Positions 1 through 6,846 of a stretch of DNA of 21,975 nt are shown here, one piece after another. The notes under the pieces are model-generated. The model saw only the letters and a program-made list of their open reading frames with translations. It had not been told where the DNA came from and did not search any database. The stretch's first letter is position 1. The number at the start of each line of letters is the position of its first letter. The translations under genes were made by a program, and so were the position numbers. The stretch is from a virus, in the IMG/VR virus record IMGVR_UViG_3300031566_000415, positions 1 to 21,975 of that record; one strand, 5' to 3'.

Positions 1-546
1 TGGCAGAACAGCTATGATAAGAGTTTAGCTCTTAAGTTTGCTCTTGGTACATCAATCATCATTTGTTCTAATGGTATGGTGAAAGGTGATCACGGAGCTT
101 TTAGAAAGAAGCACCAAGGAGATATACAAACCTTTACACCAGCAGCTATATCAGAATACATAAAAGGTGGTGGTGATACTTTTCAAGACCTGCAGAAAGA
201 TCGTGATGCATTAAAGCAATACGAAGCTACAGAACAAACTCAAGCAGAGCTGTTAGGTAGATTGTTTCTTCAGGAAGAAATCATTACATCTACACAGCTA
301 AACATAGTTAAGAGAGAACTTAGAAATCCAACTCATGACTATGATGCACAGGGAAGTATGTGGGAACTGTACAATCATGTTACATTTGCATTGAAAGAAA
401 CACATCCATCAGATTGGATGCAAGATCACATAGACACTCATAATTTCTTTACAGGACATATTGGTTCTTTAAACGAGAATATGAAAGCAGATGCAGATAT
501 GTTTGCAGTTGTGCTTAGTAAGCAATTAGATATGTTTCAATCATGA
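1..546 (+). CDS. DUF932-like phage protein, C-terminal part (5' end outside window)
   Basis: The reading frame is open from base 1, so this is the last 181 residues of a longer protein. The stretch with 'IIICSNGMV' resembles the 'CxNGM/CxNT' region of DUF932 (phage/plasmid-like protein TIGR03299), a family common in phages and plasmids whose biochemical role is not settled. The rest is mostly helical and acidic. The last residues read SKQLDMFQS; QLDMF matches the pentapeptide by which many proteins bind the bacterial sliding clamp (consensus QL[SD]LF), and it sits two residues from the end, where such tails are usually exposed. The next gene overlaps the stop (ATGA), so the two are probably translationally coupled. 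The family call comes from recall of the pattern and is moderate; the clamp link is inference. Confidence 0.6.
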   Translation, partial: WQNSYDKSLALKFALGTSIIICSNGMVKGDHGAFRKKHQGDIQTFTPAAISEYIKGGGDTFQDLQKDRDALKQYEATEQTQAELLGRLFLQEEIITSTQLNIVKRELRNPTHDYDAQGSMWELYNHVTFALKETHPSDWMQDHIDTHNFFTGHIGSLNENMKADADMFAVVLSKQLDMFQS

Positions 547-776
547 AAGCAAAAGATTATGTAAACAATCTTGTAGAGATTCTGAAAAAAGATCCTCAAA
601 TAGGTGAATTAGAAGTAATCTATTCTCAAGATGACGAAGGTAACTCTTACCAGAAGGTAAATTTTCATGCGTGTATTTTAAAAACAAAAGGACTGAAGAA
701 TCAGTACATTGATGTAGAGATACAGATTCATGAAGATGAGATAGACAAGAACACAACAGCATTATGTATTAACTAA
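543..776 (+). CDS. Small phage protein of unknown function
   Basis: This 77-residue acidic protein starts at the ATG that overlaps the TGA of the DUF932-like gene (ATGA). Its core reads 'IGELEVIYSQDDEGNSYQKV', a phrase I associate with short conserved hypothetical proteins in large phages, but I cannot name a function. There is no membrane segment, no cysteine pair and no recognisable enzyme motif. A mixed beta/alpha fold is plausible from the alternating hydrophobics in the middle and C-terminal thirds. The tight coupling to the gene before it, and to the zinc-ribbon gene that starts 2 nt after it, places it in the same DNA-metabolism transcript. Confidence 0.7.
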   Translation: MKAKDYVNNLVEILKKDPQIGELEVIYSQDDEGNSYQKVNFHACILKTKGLKNQYIDVEIQIHEDEIDKNTTALCIN

Positions 777-777
777 T

Positions 778-918
778 ATGAGAAAGTTTAAATATGAATA
801 CTATTGTAATGATTGTGGTGATGATTTTGTTAGTGAAAAGAAAGAGACATTGTGTACGCAGTGTCTGTCATCTAACATAAAGAACACAGCAATTACACAA
901 TGGGAAGAAAAAGAATAG
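778..918 (+). CDS. Mini zinc-ribbon protein (46 aa)
   Basis: A short open frame fills the gap between two clear genes. It starts with ATG 2 nt after the previous stop and ends 3 nt before the uracil-DNA glycosylase start. The protein has two CxxC knuckles, CNDC at residues 10-13 and CTQC at 26-29, with charged residues between and after them. This is the geometry of a rubredoxin/zinc-ribbon that would bind one zinc ion. Such small ribbons in phages are often nucleic-acid or RNA-polymerase binding, but nothing here decides the partner. The tight fit between neighbours and the intact knuckle pair argue that it is a real gene despite its size. Confidence 0.7.
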   Translation: MRKFKYEYYCNDCGDDFVSEKKETLCTQCLSSNIKNTAITQWEEKE

Positions 919-921
919 TTT

Positions 922-1644
922 ATGAACTGGAATAATTTTAAAGAACACTTCCACACATCGTGGCATGATAAAATGAAACCATTTATAGAAAGCAATGAAT
1001 GTGATGATATATATGCATTCTTGAAGAAAGAGAGTAAGAGGGGCAAAGAAATTGCTCCTCTGTCATCTCAGGTATATAGATGTTTCAAAGAAACACCACT
1101 GGGTGAAGTGAAGGCAGTGATTGTGGGCATGTGTCCCTATCACACATTTAAGAATGAATTACCTGTAGCAGATGGTTTGCTTATGGGCTGTTCTGTAACA
1201 GGATATACACAACCATCACTTAAGAACTTCTATGGAGCTCTTGAGAATGAGTTTCACAGAGGGCTCAGTCTAAGTTATGATCCATCACCTGATGTGTCTT
1301 ACTTAGCACAACAGGGAATACTTATGCTTAACGTAGCACTCACCACTGAGAAGAACAAGGCTGGTAGTCACATAGATGCATGGGAACCTTTTACAAAGTA
1401 TTTGTTTGAAGAGGTTCTTAATCCACTAGGTGTACCATATGTCTTTCTTGGTAAGGACGCAGGTAGGTATAAGAAGTATACAGGCATCTTTGCTCACACA
1501 TTTATAGTTAGTCATCCAGCCAGTGCTTCATACAAGGGTATAGACTGGGACTCAGAAGGTGTGTTTACAAAGGTGGATACACTAATTTATGAAAACAACG
1601 GATTTAGCATCAACTGGTTAAAAGATGCAGAAGATCCATTTTAA
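922..1644 (+). CDS. ung: Family 1 uracil-DNA glycosylase-like protein with altered catalytic motif
   Basis: The 240-residue protein follows the family 1 UDG (Ung) plan: motif A at residues 69-74, a long central region with 'QPSLKNFYGALENE' (Ung: PPSLxNMYKELE), the uracil-recognition Asn at N137 in 'GILMLNVALTT', and the His loop 'SHPASAS' with H198 (Ung: HPSPLS). Ung removes uracil from DNA to leave an abasic site. Here motif A reads GMCPYH rather than GQDPYH, so the water-activating Asp (D64 in E. coli) is Cys71 (codon TGT). The Phe that stacks on uracil (F77 in E. coli) appears to be Cys90 in 'MGCSV'. The pocket Tyr73, N137 and H198 are kept. It may therefore be inactive, differently active, or structural. 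It sits 3 nt after the zinc-ribbon gene. The family call is firm; activity is unknown. Confidence 0.9.
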   Translation: MNWNNFKEHFHTSWHDKMKPFIESNECDDIYAFLKKESKRGKEIAPLSSQVYRCFKETPLGEVKAVIVGMCPYHTFKNELPVADGLLMGCSVTGYTQPSLKNFYGALENEFHRGLSLSYDPSPDVSYLAQQGILMLNVALTTEKNKAGSHIDAWEPFTKYLFEEVLNPLGVPYVFLGKDAGRYKKYTGIFAHTFIVSHPASASYKGIDWDSEGVFTKVDTLIYENNGFSINWLKDAEDPF

Positions 1645-1655
1645 AAACAGAAACA

Positions 1656-1997
1656 ATGATGAGAGGAACATTAACAGAAGATCCTGGAGATCTACAAATA
1701 GGAGATGAAATAATTACTAACCAAGGCTCAGAGATGAGATGTTATGTAGTGGAAGAAACTCCACGAGTTAGTAAATTGAAAACATGGCACAATGGTAAAA
1801 CACGATACATAGCTGTAAAGTGTAGAGTTGCTATGACAATGAAGACAACAACAGGTACAAATGCTTATAATAATAGAACTTGGACTAATACCTGGAAAAC
1901 GTATGAGTTCAGAGTGCCTAATGGAAACGATCCAATAACAAAAGTGGATTTAAACTTTAAACAAATATACATAATTAATAAATTTAACAATGGATAA
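1656..1997 (+). CDS. Unknown protein, paralogue A of a tandem pair
   Basis: I do not recognise this 113-residue protein. Two ATG codons stand in tandem at the start (1656 and 1659). Near the N-terminus it has 'GDLQIGDEIIT', then beta-rich sequence with many Thr and aromatic residues, ending 'LNFKQIYIINKFNNG'. The next gene shows the same two landmarks ('EDLQVGDEVIV' and 'FDYKSIWLVKR') in the same order, so the two arose by duplication. The LQxGDExI phrase recalls SH3-like barrel folds, in which this turn begins the first strand, but that is only a structural guess. It overlaps its neighbour by 8 nt. Confidence 0.65.
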   Translation: MMRGTLTEDPGDLQIGDEIITNQGSEMRCYVVEETPRVSKLKTWHNGKTRYIAVKCRVAMTMKTTTGTNAYNNRTWTNTWKTYEFRVPNGNDPITKVDLNFKQIYIINKFNNG

Positions 1998-2274
1998 CAC
2001 AGTAAACAGACCAATTAAACAAGAAGATCTCCAAGTGGGAGATGAAGTGATTGTACGAGGTTTAGACCTCAACTACATGCAAATTGTAAGACCTCCAAAA
2101 CAAAAACAATACAAAGATTATCAAGGAAATCCTTACACAGGATGGACAGCAGCTGTATGTAATAGAATGAACAGTAAGTTTGATAAGAAATGGGATACAG
2201 ATGATAAAGATAATGTAAGATTTGACTTTGATTATAAGTCTATCTGGTTAGTAAAACGAGGAGATAACAATTAA
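1990..2274 (+). CDS. Unknown protein, paralogue B of a tandem pair
   Basis: This 94-residue protein begins 8 nt before the end of the preceding gene and shares its layout: 'EDLQVGDEVIV' at about residues 12-22 and a C-terminal 'FDYKSIWLVKR' that matches 'FKQIYIINK' in paralogue A. The middle is rich in Lys, Tyr and Asn and carries 'GNPYTGWTAAV' where paralogue A has 'GTNAYNNRTWT'. No membrane segment, signal or catalytic motif is visible. Both genes lie directly upstream of rIIA, separated from it by only 15 nt. Confidence 0.65.
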   Translation: MDNTVNRPIKQEDLQVGDEVIVRGLDLNYMQIVRPPKQKQYKDYQGNPYTGWTAAVCNRMNSKFDKKWDTDDKDNVRFDFDYKSIWLVKRGDNN

Positions 2275-2289
2275 TAAATAAGAACAGAA

Positions 2290-4572
2290 ATGAGACTGGA
2301 AAATCAGAAACAATCAACCGTCCTAACAACAGGACCAGCTAACAAGAGCATAGGAATGTCCCTAGACTTAGATTCTGCACAGGTATTGATGCAGATGTTA
2401 AGTAAGAATCTGTATTCAGATGCAATAGGCTCTGCAGTTAGAGAGTGTGCCAGTAATGCACTGGACAGTCATAGAAGAGCAGGAGTGAATAAACCTATAG
2501 TGGTGTCTCTTGTAAGAAATGACAGTAACAATTATGAATTCTCTGTTGAGGATTTTGGTATTGGTTTAGACGCAGATGATGTAGAGAAAATCATCAGTAA
2601 GTATGGTAAGTCTACAAAGCGTGATAGTGATACAGAACTTGGTATGATGGGTCTTGGTTTCAAGGCCCCTTTAGCTTATGCTAGCAGCTTCTACTTTACA
2701 TGTAGAAAAGATGGTGTTGAGCGTAAGTACATGATGTATGAGGGTGAAGAAACTAATACTATTGACTTGATATATGAAAAACCAACAATGGAAGACAATG
2801 GTGTTAAGGTGATCATACCTATCAAGTGGGGTGACCGTTTGGACTTTGTAAATAAGATAAGAGAGCAGCTTGCTTATTTTGAGCATGTATATTTCAATGT
2901 AGATGATATAGATAACAACTTTGTGATTCATAGATCAAACTTGTTTCAGTTCTCTGAACTATCTTCTGATAGCTATCTACATGTATGTCTTGATGATGTG
3001 TATTATCCACTAGACTTCAAGAAACTTGATATAGGTAAGATAGAAATACCTGTAGGTCTGAGACTTAGTTTGACAGATGGTGTGTTTCCTACACCAAACC
3101 GTGAGGCTCTTAGATATACACCTGAAGCAAAAGCAGCTATTCTAGAAAAGATACAACGCTTTGCTAATGTAATGACACAACGGTATAATCAATCAGTCAC
3201 TGTAAATAGTGATGTGTATGCTGTACTGAAGTATTACACAAGCAACAGTAGATATATCAATATGTTTGGTAAGCAGTTTGACTACAATCAGCTTGCTCCA
3301 TTTGCTACAGCTAGAATTGCTACACCTAATATACCTGGTGTAGATACATTGGAATTACATACATTACAAGGGTATGCATTTGGTGCATTACTTAAGAACT
3401 ACAAACGTTCTTACAAGTATGAGAATGGCAGAATGTATGAGATAAAAACTGATAATACTTGGTCTTCACGTGTTGATTGGGATGATCCTAAAAAGAGACA
3501 TTATTTACTTAATGGTGATATGCGAGGACATAAGAAAGCTTATCTAAGAGAACTTGTAGAAGATCATGAAAGTAGAACTGTATATTTTATTAAAGAGCAA
3601 GCTAAACATAAACAGGTAACACTAAAAGGATCTCAAGGATACAAAGAGCTTCTAAAGCTTAACAACTATCCTAAGGACCAGTGGAGAACTGTAATCAAAG
3701 AGTGGAAGCACATTGAGAGTCTTCTACTTGCTGATCTTGTTGATGCTGATGCTATTGAGGTGCCTCAAGACTGGTTAGATGCTAGAAACAATAGCAAGGT
3801 GGCTAAGATGAAAGCAACCAAAGCTGCTAAAGGTGCAAAGCTTGAAGGTGATTTCAATTGTAAGAAAGCTGAAGACCTCCTTAGATATAATGATGGTAGA
3901 AACTGTAAGTTTGTTGCTGGTCGTCTTAATGTTCAAACAATAGAAGAGGGTAACACTCTTTATGTTTATACACATCACGATGACTTTCTGAAGCTTGATA
4001 AGATGTATGATAATACCAAAAAGATGGGTATTGAATACATTACACTATCTCAACGTGAGCTTGATGTTATAGAAGATTCAGGAGAGACAGTGGACAATCT
4101 AGTATCTTATGATGATTTTGTAAAAGGTCATGAGAAGTTTGTTCAGATAGTTACAGCTGTACGCATCCACAAATTCTGTAATAAATATAGTGATGTGTTT
4201 GATAAGAGAAGTTATATTAAGGAAGTTAATTTAGAACTTGCAACTGATCTAAAAAATCTTACAGATTATCGAGCGCTTTACCTATATCCTACTAAGTATA
4301 GTAGTTTTGGAGATCTTGATGCTTTGATGAAAATAGCTGGAGAGAACAACTTGTTTGATGATACATATTATCAACTACAAGAGAAGGTTCATCAACTATT
4401 AAAGACTCACTATTATTTCAATACACTTGCAAAGGTGATGAATTATTCTCATACCTCTAGTCAACTTCTAGATTGCATGGCACAACTAATGACTTGTAAT
4501 GGGTTAGAGGTGAATCCAAACTATGAGTATAATTATCTAAAAAAAGCATTAAAAGATGCTGAAACAGAGTAG
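2290..4572 (+). CDS. rIIA: rIIA-like GHKL ATPase
   Basis: The 760-residue protein (T4 rIIA is 725) carries a clear GHKL/Hsp90-type ATP site near its N-terminus: N-box 'RECASNALD' with E52, N56 and D59; G1 box 'DFGIG' at 88-92; and G2 box 'GMMGLG' at 118-123. After it comes a region with 'TPNREALRYTPEA' (about 270-280), like the second transducer-type domain of GHKL proteins, and a long Lys-rich helical C-terminal half. rIIA and rIIB proteins act at the membrane in T4 infection and are needed for growth in Rex-expressing lambda lysogens; their exact biochemistry is unsettled. The rIIB-like gene lies directly downstream but has its own promoter. The start follows a 15 nt AT-rich leader. Confidence 0.88.
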   Translation: MRLENQKQSTVLTTGPANKSIGMSLDLDSAQVLMQMLSKNLYSDAIGSAVRECASNALDSHRRAGVNKPIVVSLVRNDSNNYEFSVEDFGIGLDADDVEKIISKYGKSTKRDSDTELGMMGLGFKAPLAYASSFYFTCRKDGVERKYMMYEGEETNTIDLIYEKPTMEDNGVKVIIPIKWGDRLDFVNKIREQLAYFEHVYFNVDDIDNNFVIHRSNLFQFSELSSDSYLHVCLDDVYYPLDFKKLDIGKIEIPVGLRLSLTDGVFPTPNREALRYTPEAKAAILEKIQRFANVMTQRYNQSVTVNSDVYAVLKYYTSNSRYINMFGKQFDYNQLAPFATARIATPNIPGVDTLELHTLQGYAFGALLKNYKRSYKYENGRMYEIKTDNTWSSRVDWDDPKKRHYLLNGDMRGHKKAYLRELVEDHESRTVYFIKEQAKHKQVTLKGSQGYKELLKLNNYPKDQWRTVIKEWKHIESLLLADLVDADAIEVPQDWLDARNNSKVAKMKATKAAKGAKLEGDFNCKKAEDLLRYNDGRNCKFVAGRLNVQTIEEGNTLYVYTHHDDFLKLDKMYDNTKKMGIEYITLSQRELDVIEDSGETVDNLVSYDDFVKGHEKFVQIVTAVRIHKFCNKYSDVFDKRSYIKEVNLELATDLKNLTDYRALYLYPTKYSSFGDLDALMKIAGENNLFDDTYYQLQEKVHQLLKTHYYFNTLAKVMNYSHTSSQLLDCMAQLMTCNGLEVNPNYEYNYLKKALKDAETE

Positions 4573-4577
4573 ATTAT

Positions 4578-4612
4578 ATGTGGGAGATTGTTTGACAGTC
4601 TCCCATATTTTT
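4578..4612 (+). terminator. Intrinsic terminator after rIIA
   Basis: A 10 bp stem pairs 4578-4587 with 4599-4608, including one G-T pair; the core is TGGGAGA/TCTCCCA with an 11 nt loop, followed by a run of five T. It begins 5 nt after the rIIA stop. The -33 element of the next promoter lies in the loop, so terminator and promoter overlap. Confidence 0.75.
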
Positions 4613-4622
4613 CGTATATTAA
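4592..4622 (+). promoter_or_regulatory. Bacteroidota-type promoter for rIIB
   Basis: TTG (4592-4594), a 20 nt spacer and TATATTAA (4615-4622) match the Bacteroidota consensus TTG-N19-23-TAnnTTTG except for the last two bases of the -7 element. The rIIB ATG is 22 nt downstream. The -33 element sits in the loop of the rIIA terminator hairpin. Confidence 0.5.
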
Positions 4623-4643
4623 TAAATAAAAACAATTAAAAAC

Positions 4644-6158
4644 ATGAGTAAATTTCTAAGTTTAGAATGGTTTAAAAACAAAGTGGACCATTCAGTAGAG
4701 AAGGTAATTGAGAAGAAACTTGATGCCTTAATGAATGAACAAGATGAAGCTGCTGGACAGCCTTATCAAAGCGCTAAGTTAGTTAACGATGTGCTAACTG
4801 TTGTAATGAACGATGGTTCTGTAATTACCAAGATGGATGCTACAGAAGACCACTATGCAGCTGTACAGGTAGCAAAGAATGTAGCAGAGCTGTATTCTAT
4901 TGTTAGTGACCCTAGTGTTGTTAGTGAGAAGATTGAAGAAGAGAAGAAACTTGCAAGACTTAAAGCTCTTCGTGAGGGAATATCTGTTCTGAAAGAGAGT
5001 GGTGAGTTTACAATTGATGGAGATAGTGTATACTTCAAGGGTATATCTAGATCTCTACCACAATTACTAGTTGAAGAACTTATTGATGCTGTAGCAGATG
5101 CTAAGTCTTTGAACATTCCACTAAGTGAGCATACAGAATATACATCTCTCAAGCGCTTCTTTATGTGGTGTGCACTTAATCCAAGAGCTGAGGTGGCACA
5201 TGAGCTATACAGATTCTTGAAAGAGAACAGCTTCCGTATCACTAAACAAGGATTCTTTGTAGCATTACGTAATGTTGTTACACTACATGGAAGCCCAGAG
5301 CTTGTACACTTCATCTCTAATACGTACAACAAGGTGAAAGCTGTTTGGAAGAAGAGTCCAGATGACTACACTGTGTTCCTAGAGAATGGTGAATACAAAC
5401 TTGTACATAATGATAGTCTGTTCCGTGAGGAAACACACACTAGTACAACTTGTAAAGACTGTTATGGTGAAGGTGGATATTATGATGATGGTGATTATTA
5501 TGAAGATGAAGATGAGTGGAATGAAGGAGACTGGATAGATTGTGACACTTGTGATGGAACAGGTGAAGTGGAAGAGTATGAGTATACAACAAGTGTTAAG
5601 GTGGACCATGGAGAAGAGATAGGTAAACTTACAGAGCTCTATCTAGATCTACCTAACAGACATGAGAATCGCTTCACAGATGATTGGACTAAAACATTTG
5701 ACATACGTGTAGGTAAGGTGGTTAACATGCCTAAGGAAAGTTGTAACTGGTCAACACAAGATTGTGCTGCAGCTGGTTTACATTTTACTTCTGACCAGAT
5801 ACACTATGTAGGATGTGGTGATCAGTCTGTACTTGTTCTTATCAATCCAATGAAGGTAGTTGGTATTGGTAAACACAAGGGTAGATGTTATGAATATTTA
5901 CCAATTATGACTGTACCAAGAGAAGAAGCTACAAGTATTCTTCATGATAGTCAGTTTGATACACTACAACTTGATGAGGAGTATGCAATCCGTGAGCTTG
6001 AAAACCTTGAGATTAAGGTGCAAGAAGGGTTTGTATCAGAAACTTCTAAATATGAATTCAATTTACCAAATGTTAGCAGTTCTGACATACGTAATATTGT
6101 AGGAAGCTTAGAAGACATGAAGGCTGAGATACGAGATAGAGTTGTATCTTTAGATTAA
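4644..6158 (+). CDS. rIIB: rIIB-like protein with a DnaJ-type zinc insert
   Basis: The 504-residue protein is longer than T4 rIIB (312). A first region (about 1-150) has helices and a short beta segment. From about 165 it follows rIIB: 'PRAEVAHELYRFLKENSFRI', 'GFFVALRNV', then 'RVGKVVNMPKESC', 'AAGLHFTSDQIHYVG', 'VLVLINPMKVVGIG' and 'GRCYEYLPI'. Between residues 270 and 307 lies an insert with two CxxCxGxG motifs (C270/C273 and C300/C303) flanking a very acidic Asp/Glu/Tyr stretch; this is half of the four-repeat DnaJ zinc domain and would bind one zinc. rIIB partners rIIA. The gene is preceded by its own promoter and followed by another promoter/hairpin unit. Placement in the rIIB family is by motif recall and fairly firm given the rIIA gene upstream. 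Confidence 0.8.
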   Translation: MSKFLSLEWFKNKVDHSVEKVIEKKLDALMNEQDEAAGQPYQSAKLVNDVLTVVMNDGSVITKMDATEDHYAAVQVAKNVAELYSIVSDPSVVSEKIEEEKKLARLKALREGISVLKESGEFTIDGDSVYFKGISRSLPQLLVEELIDAVADAKSLNIPLSEHTEYTSLKRFFMWCALNPRAEVAHELYRFLKENSFRITKQGFFVALRNVVTLHGSPELVHFISNTYNKVKAVWKKSPDDYTVFLENGEYKLVHNDSLFREETHTSTTCKDCYGEGGYYDDGDYYEDEDEWNEGDWIDCDTCDGTGEVEEYEYTTSVKVDHGEEIGKLTELYLDLPNRHENRFTDDWTKTFDIRVGKVVNMPKESCNWSTQDCAAAGLHFTSDQIHYVGCGDQSVLVLINPMKVVGIGKHKGRCYEYLPIMTVPREEATSILHDSQFDTLQLDEEYAIRELENLEIKVQEGFVSETSKYEFNLPNVSSSDIRNIVGSLEDMKAEIRDRVVSLD

Positions 6159-6162
6159 TTAA

Positions 6163-6192
6163 TTGGGGGATAGCATTTATTTTGTATATTTG
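6163..6192 (+). promoter_or_regulatory. Consensus Bacteroidota promoter after rIIB
   Basis: TTG (6163-6165), a 19 nt spacer and TATATTTG (6185-6192) match the Bacteroidota consensus exactly. The ATG of the downstream HNH gene is at 6218, giving a leader of roughly 20 nt. This is the best promoter in the + strand block and should drive the HNH-DUF3310-exonuclease-RNR run. Confidence 0.8.
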
Positions 6193-6204
6193 TCATCCCC
6201 CTTT
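6165..6204 (+). terminator. GC inverted repeat enclosing the promoter -7 element
   Basis: GGGGGAT (6165-6171) and ATCCCCC (6195-6201) form a perfect 7 bp stem around a 23 nt loop and are followed by only three T. This GC run is striking in an AT-rich genome. It could end rIIB transcription, or act as a protein-binding or mRNA-5' structure, because the promoter -7 element lies in the loop. Terminator function is uncertain given the short T run. Confidence 0.45.
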
Positions 6205-6217
6205 AATTTAAACTTAT

Positions 6218-6619
6218 ATGGCAAAAAAATCAACAAGAAAACCTAGAGTGACTAGGACTAGAAATGCTGGAACAATGACAGAATCAGCTTTCTGGTCTAT
6301 GATAAGAAGTGCACTTAGGCAAAAGAGTAGATGGTGGAAACCAGTTTCTAAATGTAAAGAGCTTGCAAAGAGAGCATACAAAGGAAACAACAAAAGACAA
6401 AGATGGGAATATCAATGTAACAAATGTAAAGGATGGTTTAAGAGTGATCAGGTTAATGTTGATCACATAGAACCAGCTGGTAGCTTAAATTGTGCACAAG
6501 ATCTTCCTGCATTTGTAGAAACTTTGTTTTGTGAAGTGGATAATCTACAAGTGTTGTGTAAGACATGTCATGATGAGAAAACAGATTTAGAACGAAAACT
6601 AAAACAATTCAAGAAATAA
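6218..6619 (+). CDS. HNH endonuclease-like protein
   Basis: The 133-residue protein has the HNH/beta-beta-alpha-metal layout with structural zinc knuckles: CNKC (C67, C70), then 'VNVDHIEPAG' with D82-H83 as the metal/general-base pair, 'NLQVLC' with N109, and CKTCH (C114, C117, H118). The N-terminal 60 residues are strongly basic (KKSTRKPRVTRTR) and suit DNA binding. Phage HNH proteins act as homing enzymes, in packaging or in recombination; this one sits at the head of a replication/nucleotide operon and not by a terminase. It follows a consensus promoter and shares the base of a TAATG junction with the next gene. The fold is confident; the biological role is not. Confidence 0.8.
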   Translation: MAKKSTRKPRVTRTRNAGTMTESAFWSMIRSALRQKSRWWKPVSKCKELAKRAYKGNNKRQRWEYQCNKCKGWFKSDQVNVDHIEPAGSLNCAQDLPAFVETLFCEVDNLQVLCKTCHDEKTDLERKLKQFKK

Positions 6620-6846
6620 TGGACAGAGAATTATTGAGGAGACTCACTCAACCAGAGCACTACGACTCTTCAACAAACATAGATGTTATAGACATATGTC
6701 ACATGTATGATATATCATTCTCTCGTGGTAACATATTGAAGTATGTTATCAGAGCAGGTAAGAAGAATGATGAGTTGAAAGATTTATACAAGGCTCTAGA
6801 CTATTTACAAAGAGAAATACAATTTATTAAAAACCACACAGAATGA
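6619..6846 (+). CDS. DUF3310 protein
   Basis: This 75-residue protein matches the compact DUF3310 signature: 'QPEHYDSS' near the N-terminus (family: HPxHY), 'IDVIDICHMYDISFSRGNILKYVIRAGKK' in the middle (family: IEVIDxxxxxxxxFxxGNxIKYxxRAGKK) and 'ELKDLYKALDYLQREI' at the end. The family is found widely in phages, sometimes annotated as a nucleotide kinase-like protein, and its activity is not established. Its start overlaps the HNH stop (TAATG) and its stop overlaps the exonuclease start by 4 nt, so the three are probably translationally coupled. Confidence 0.85.
   Translation: MDRELLRRLTQPEHYDSSTNIDVIDICHMYDISFSRGNILKYVIRAGKKNDELKDLYKALDYLQREIQFIKNHTE

Noticed and set aside
4853-5332. 159-codon open frame on the - strand
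   Set aside because: It lies wholly inside rIIB on the other strand, is Ser/Thr/Cys-rich without any motif, and has no promoter or neighbour spacing that fits.
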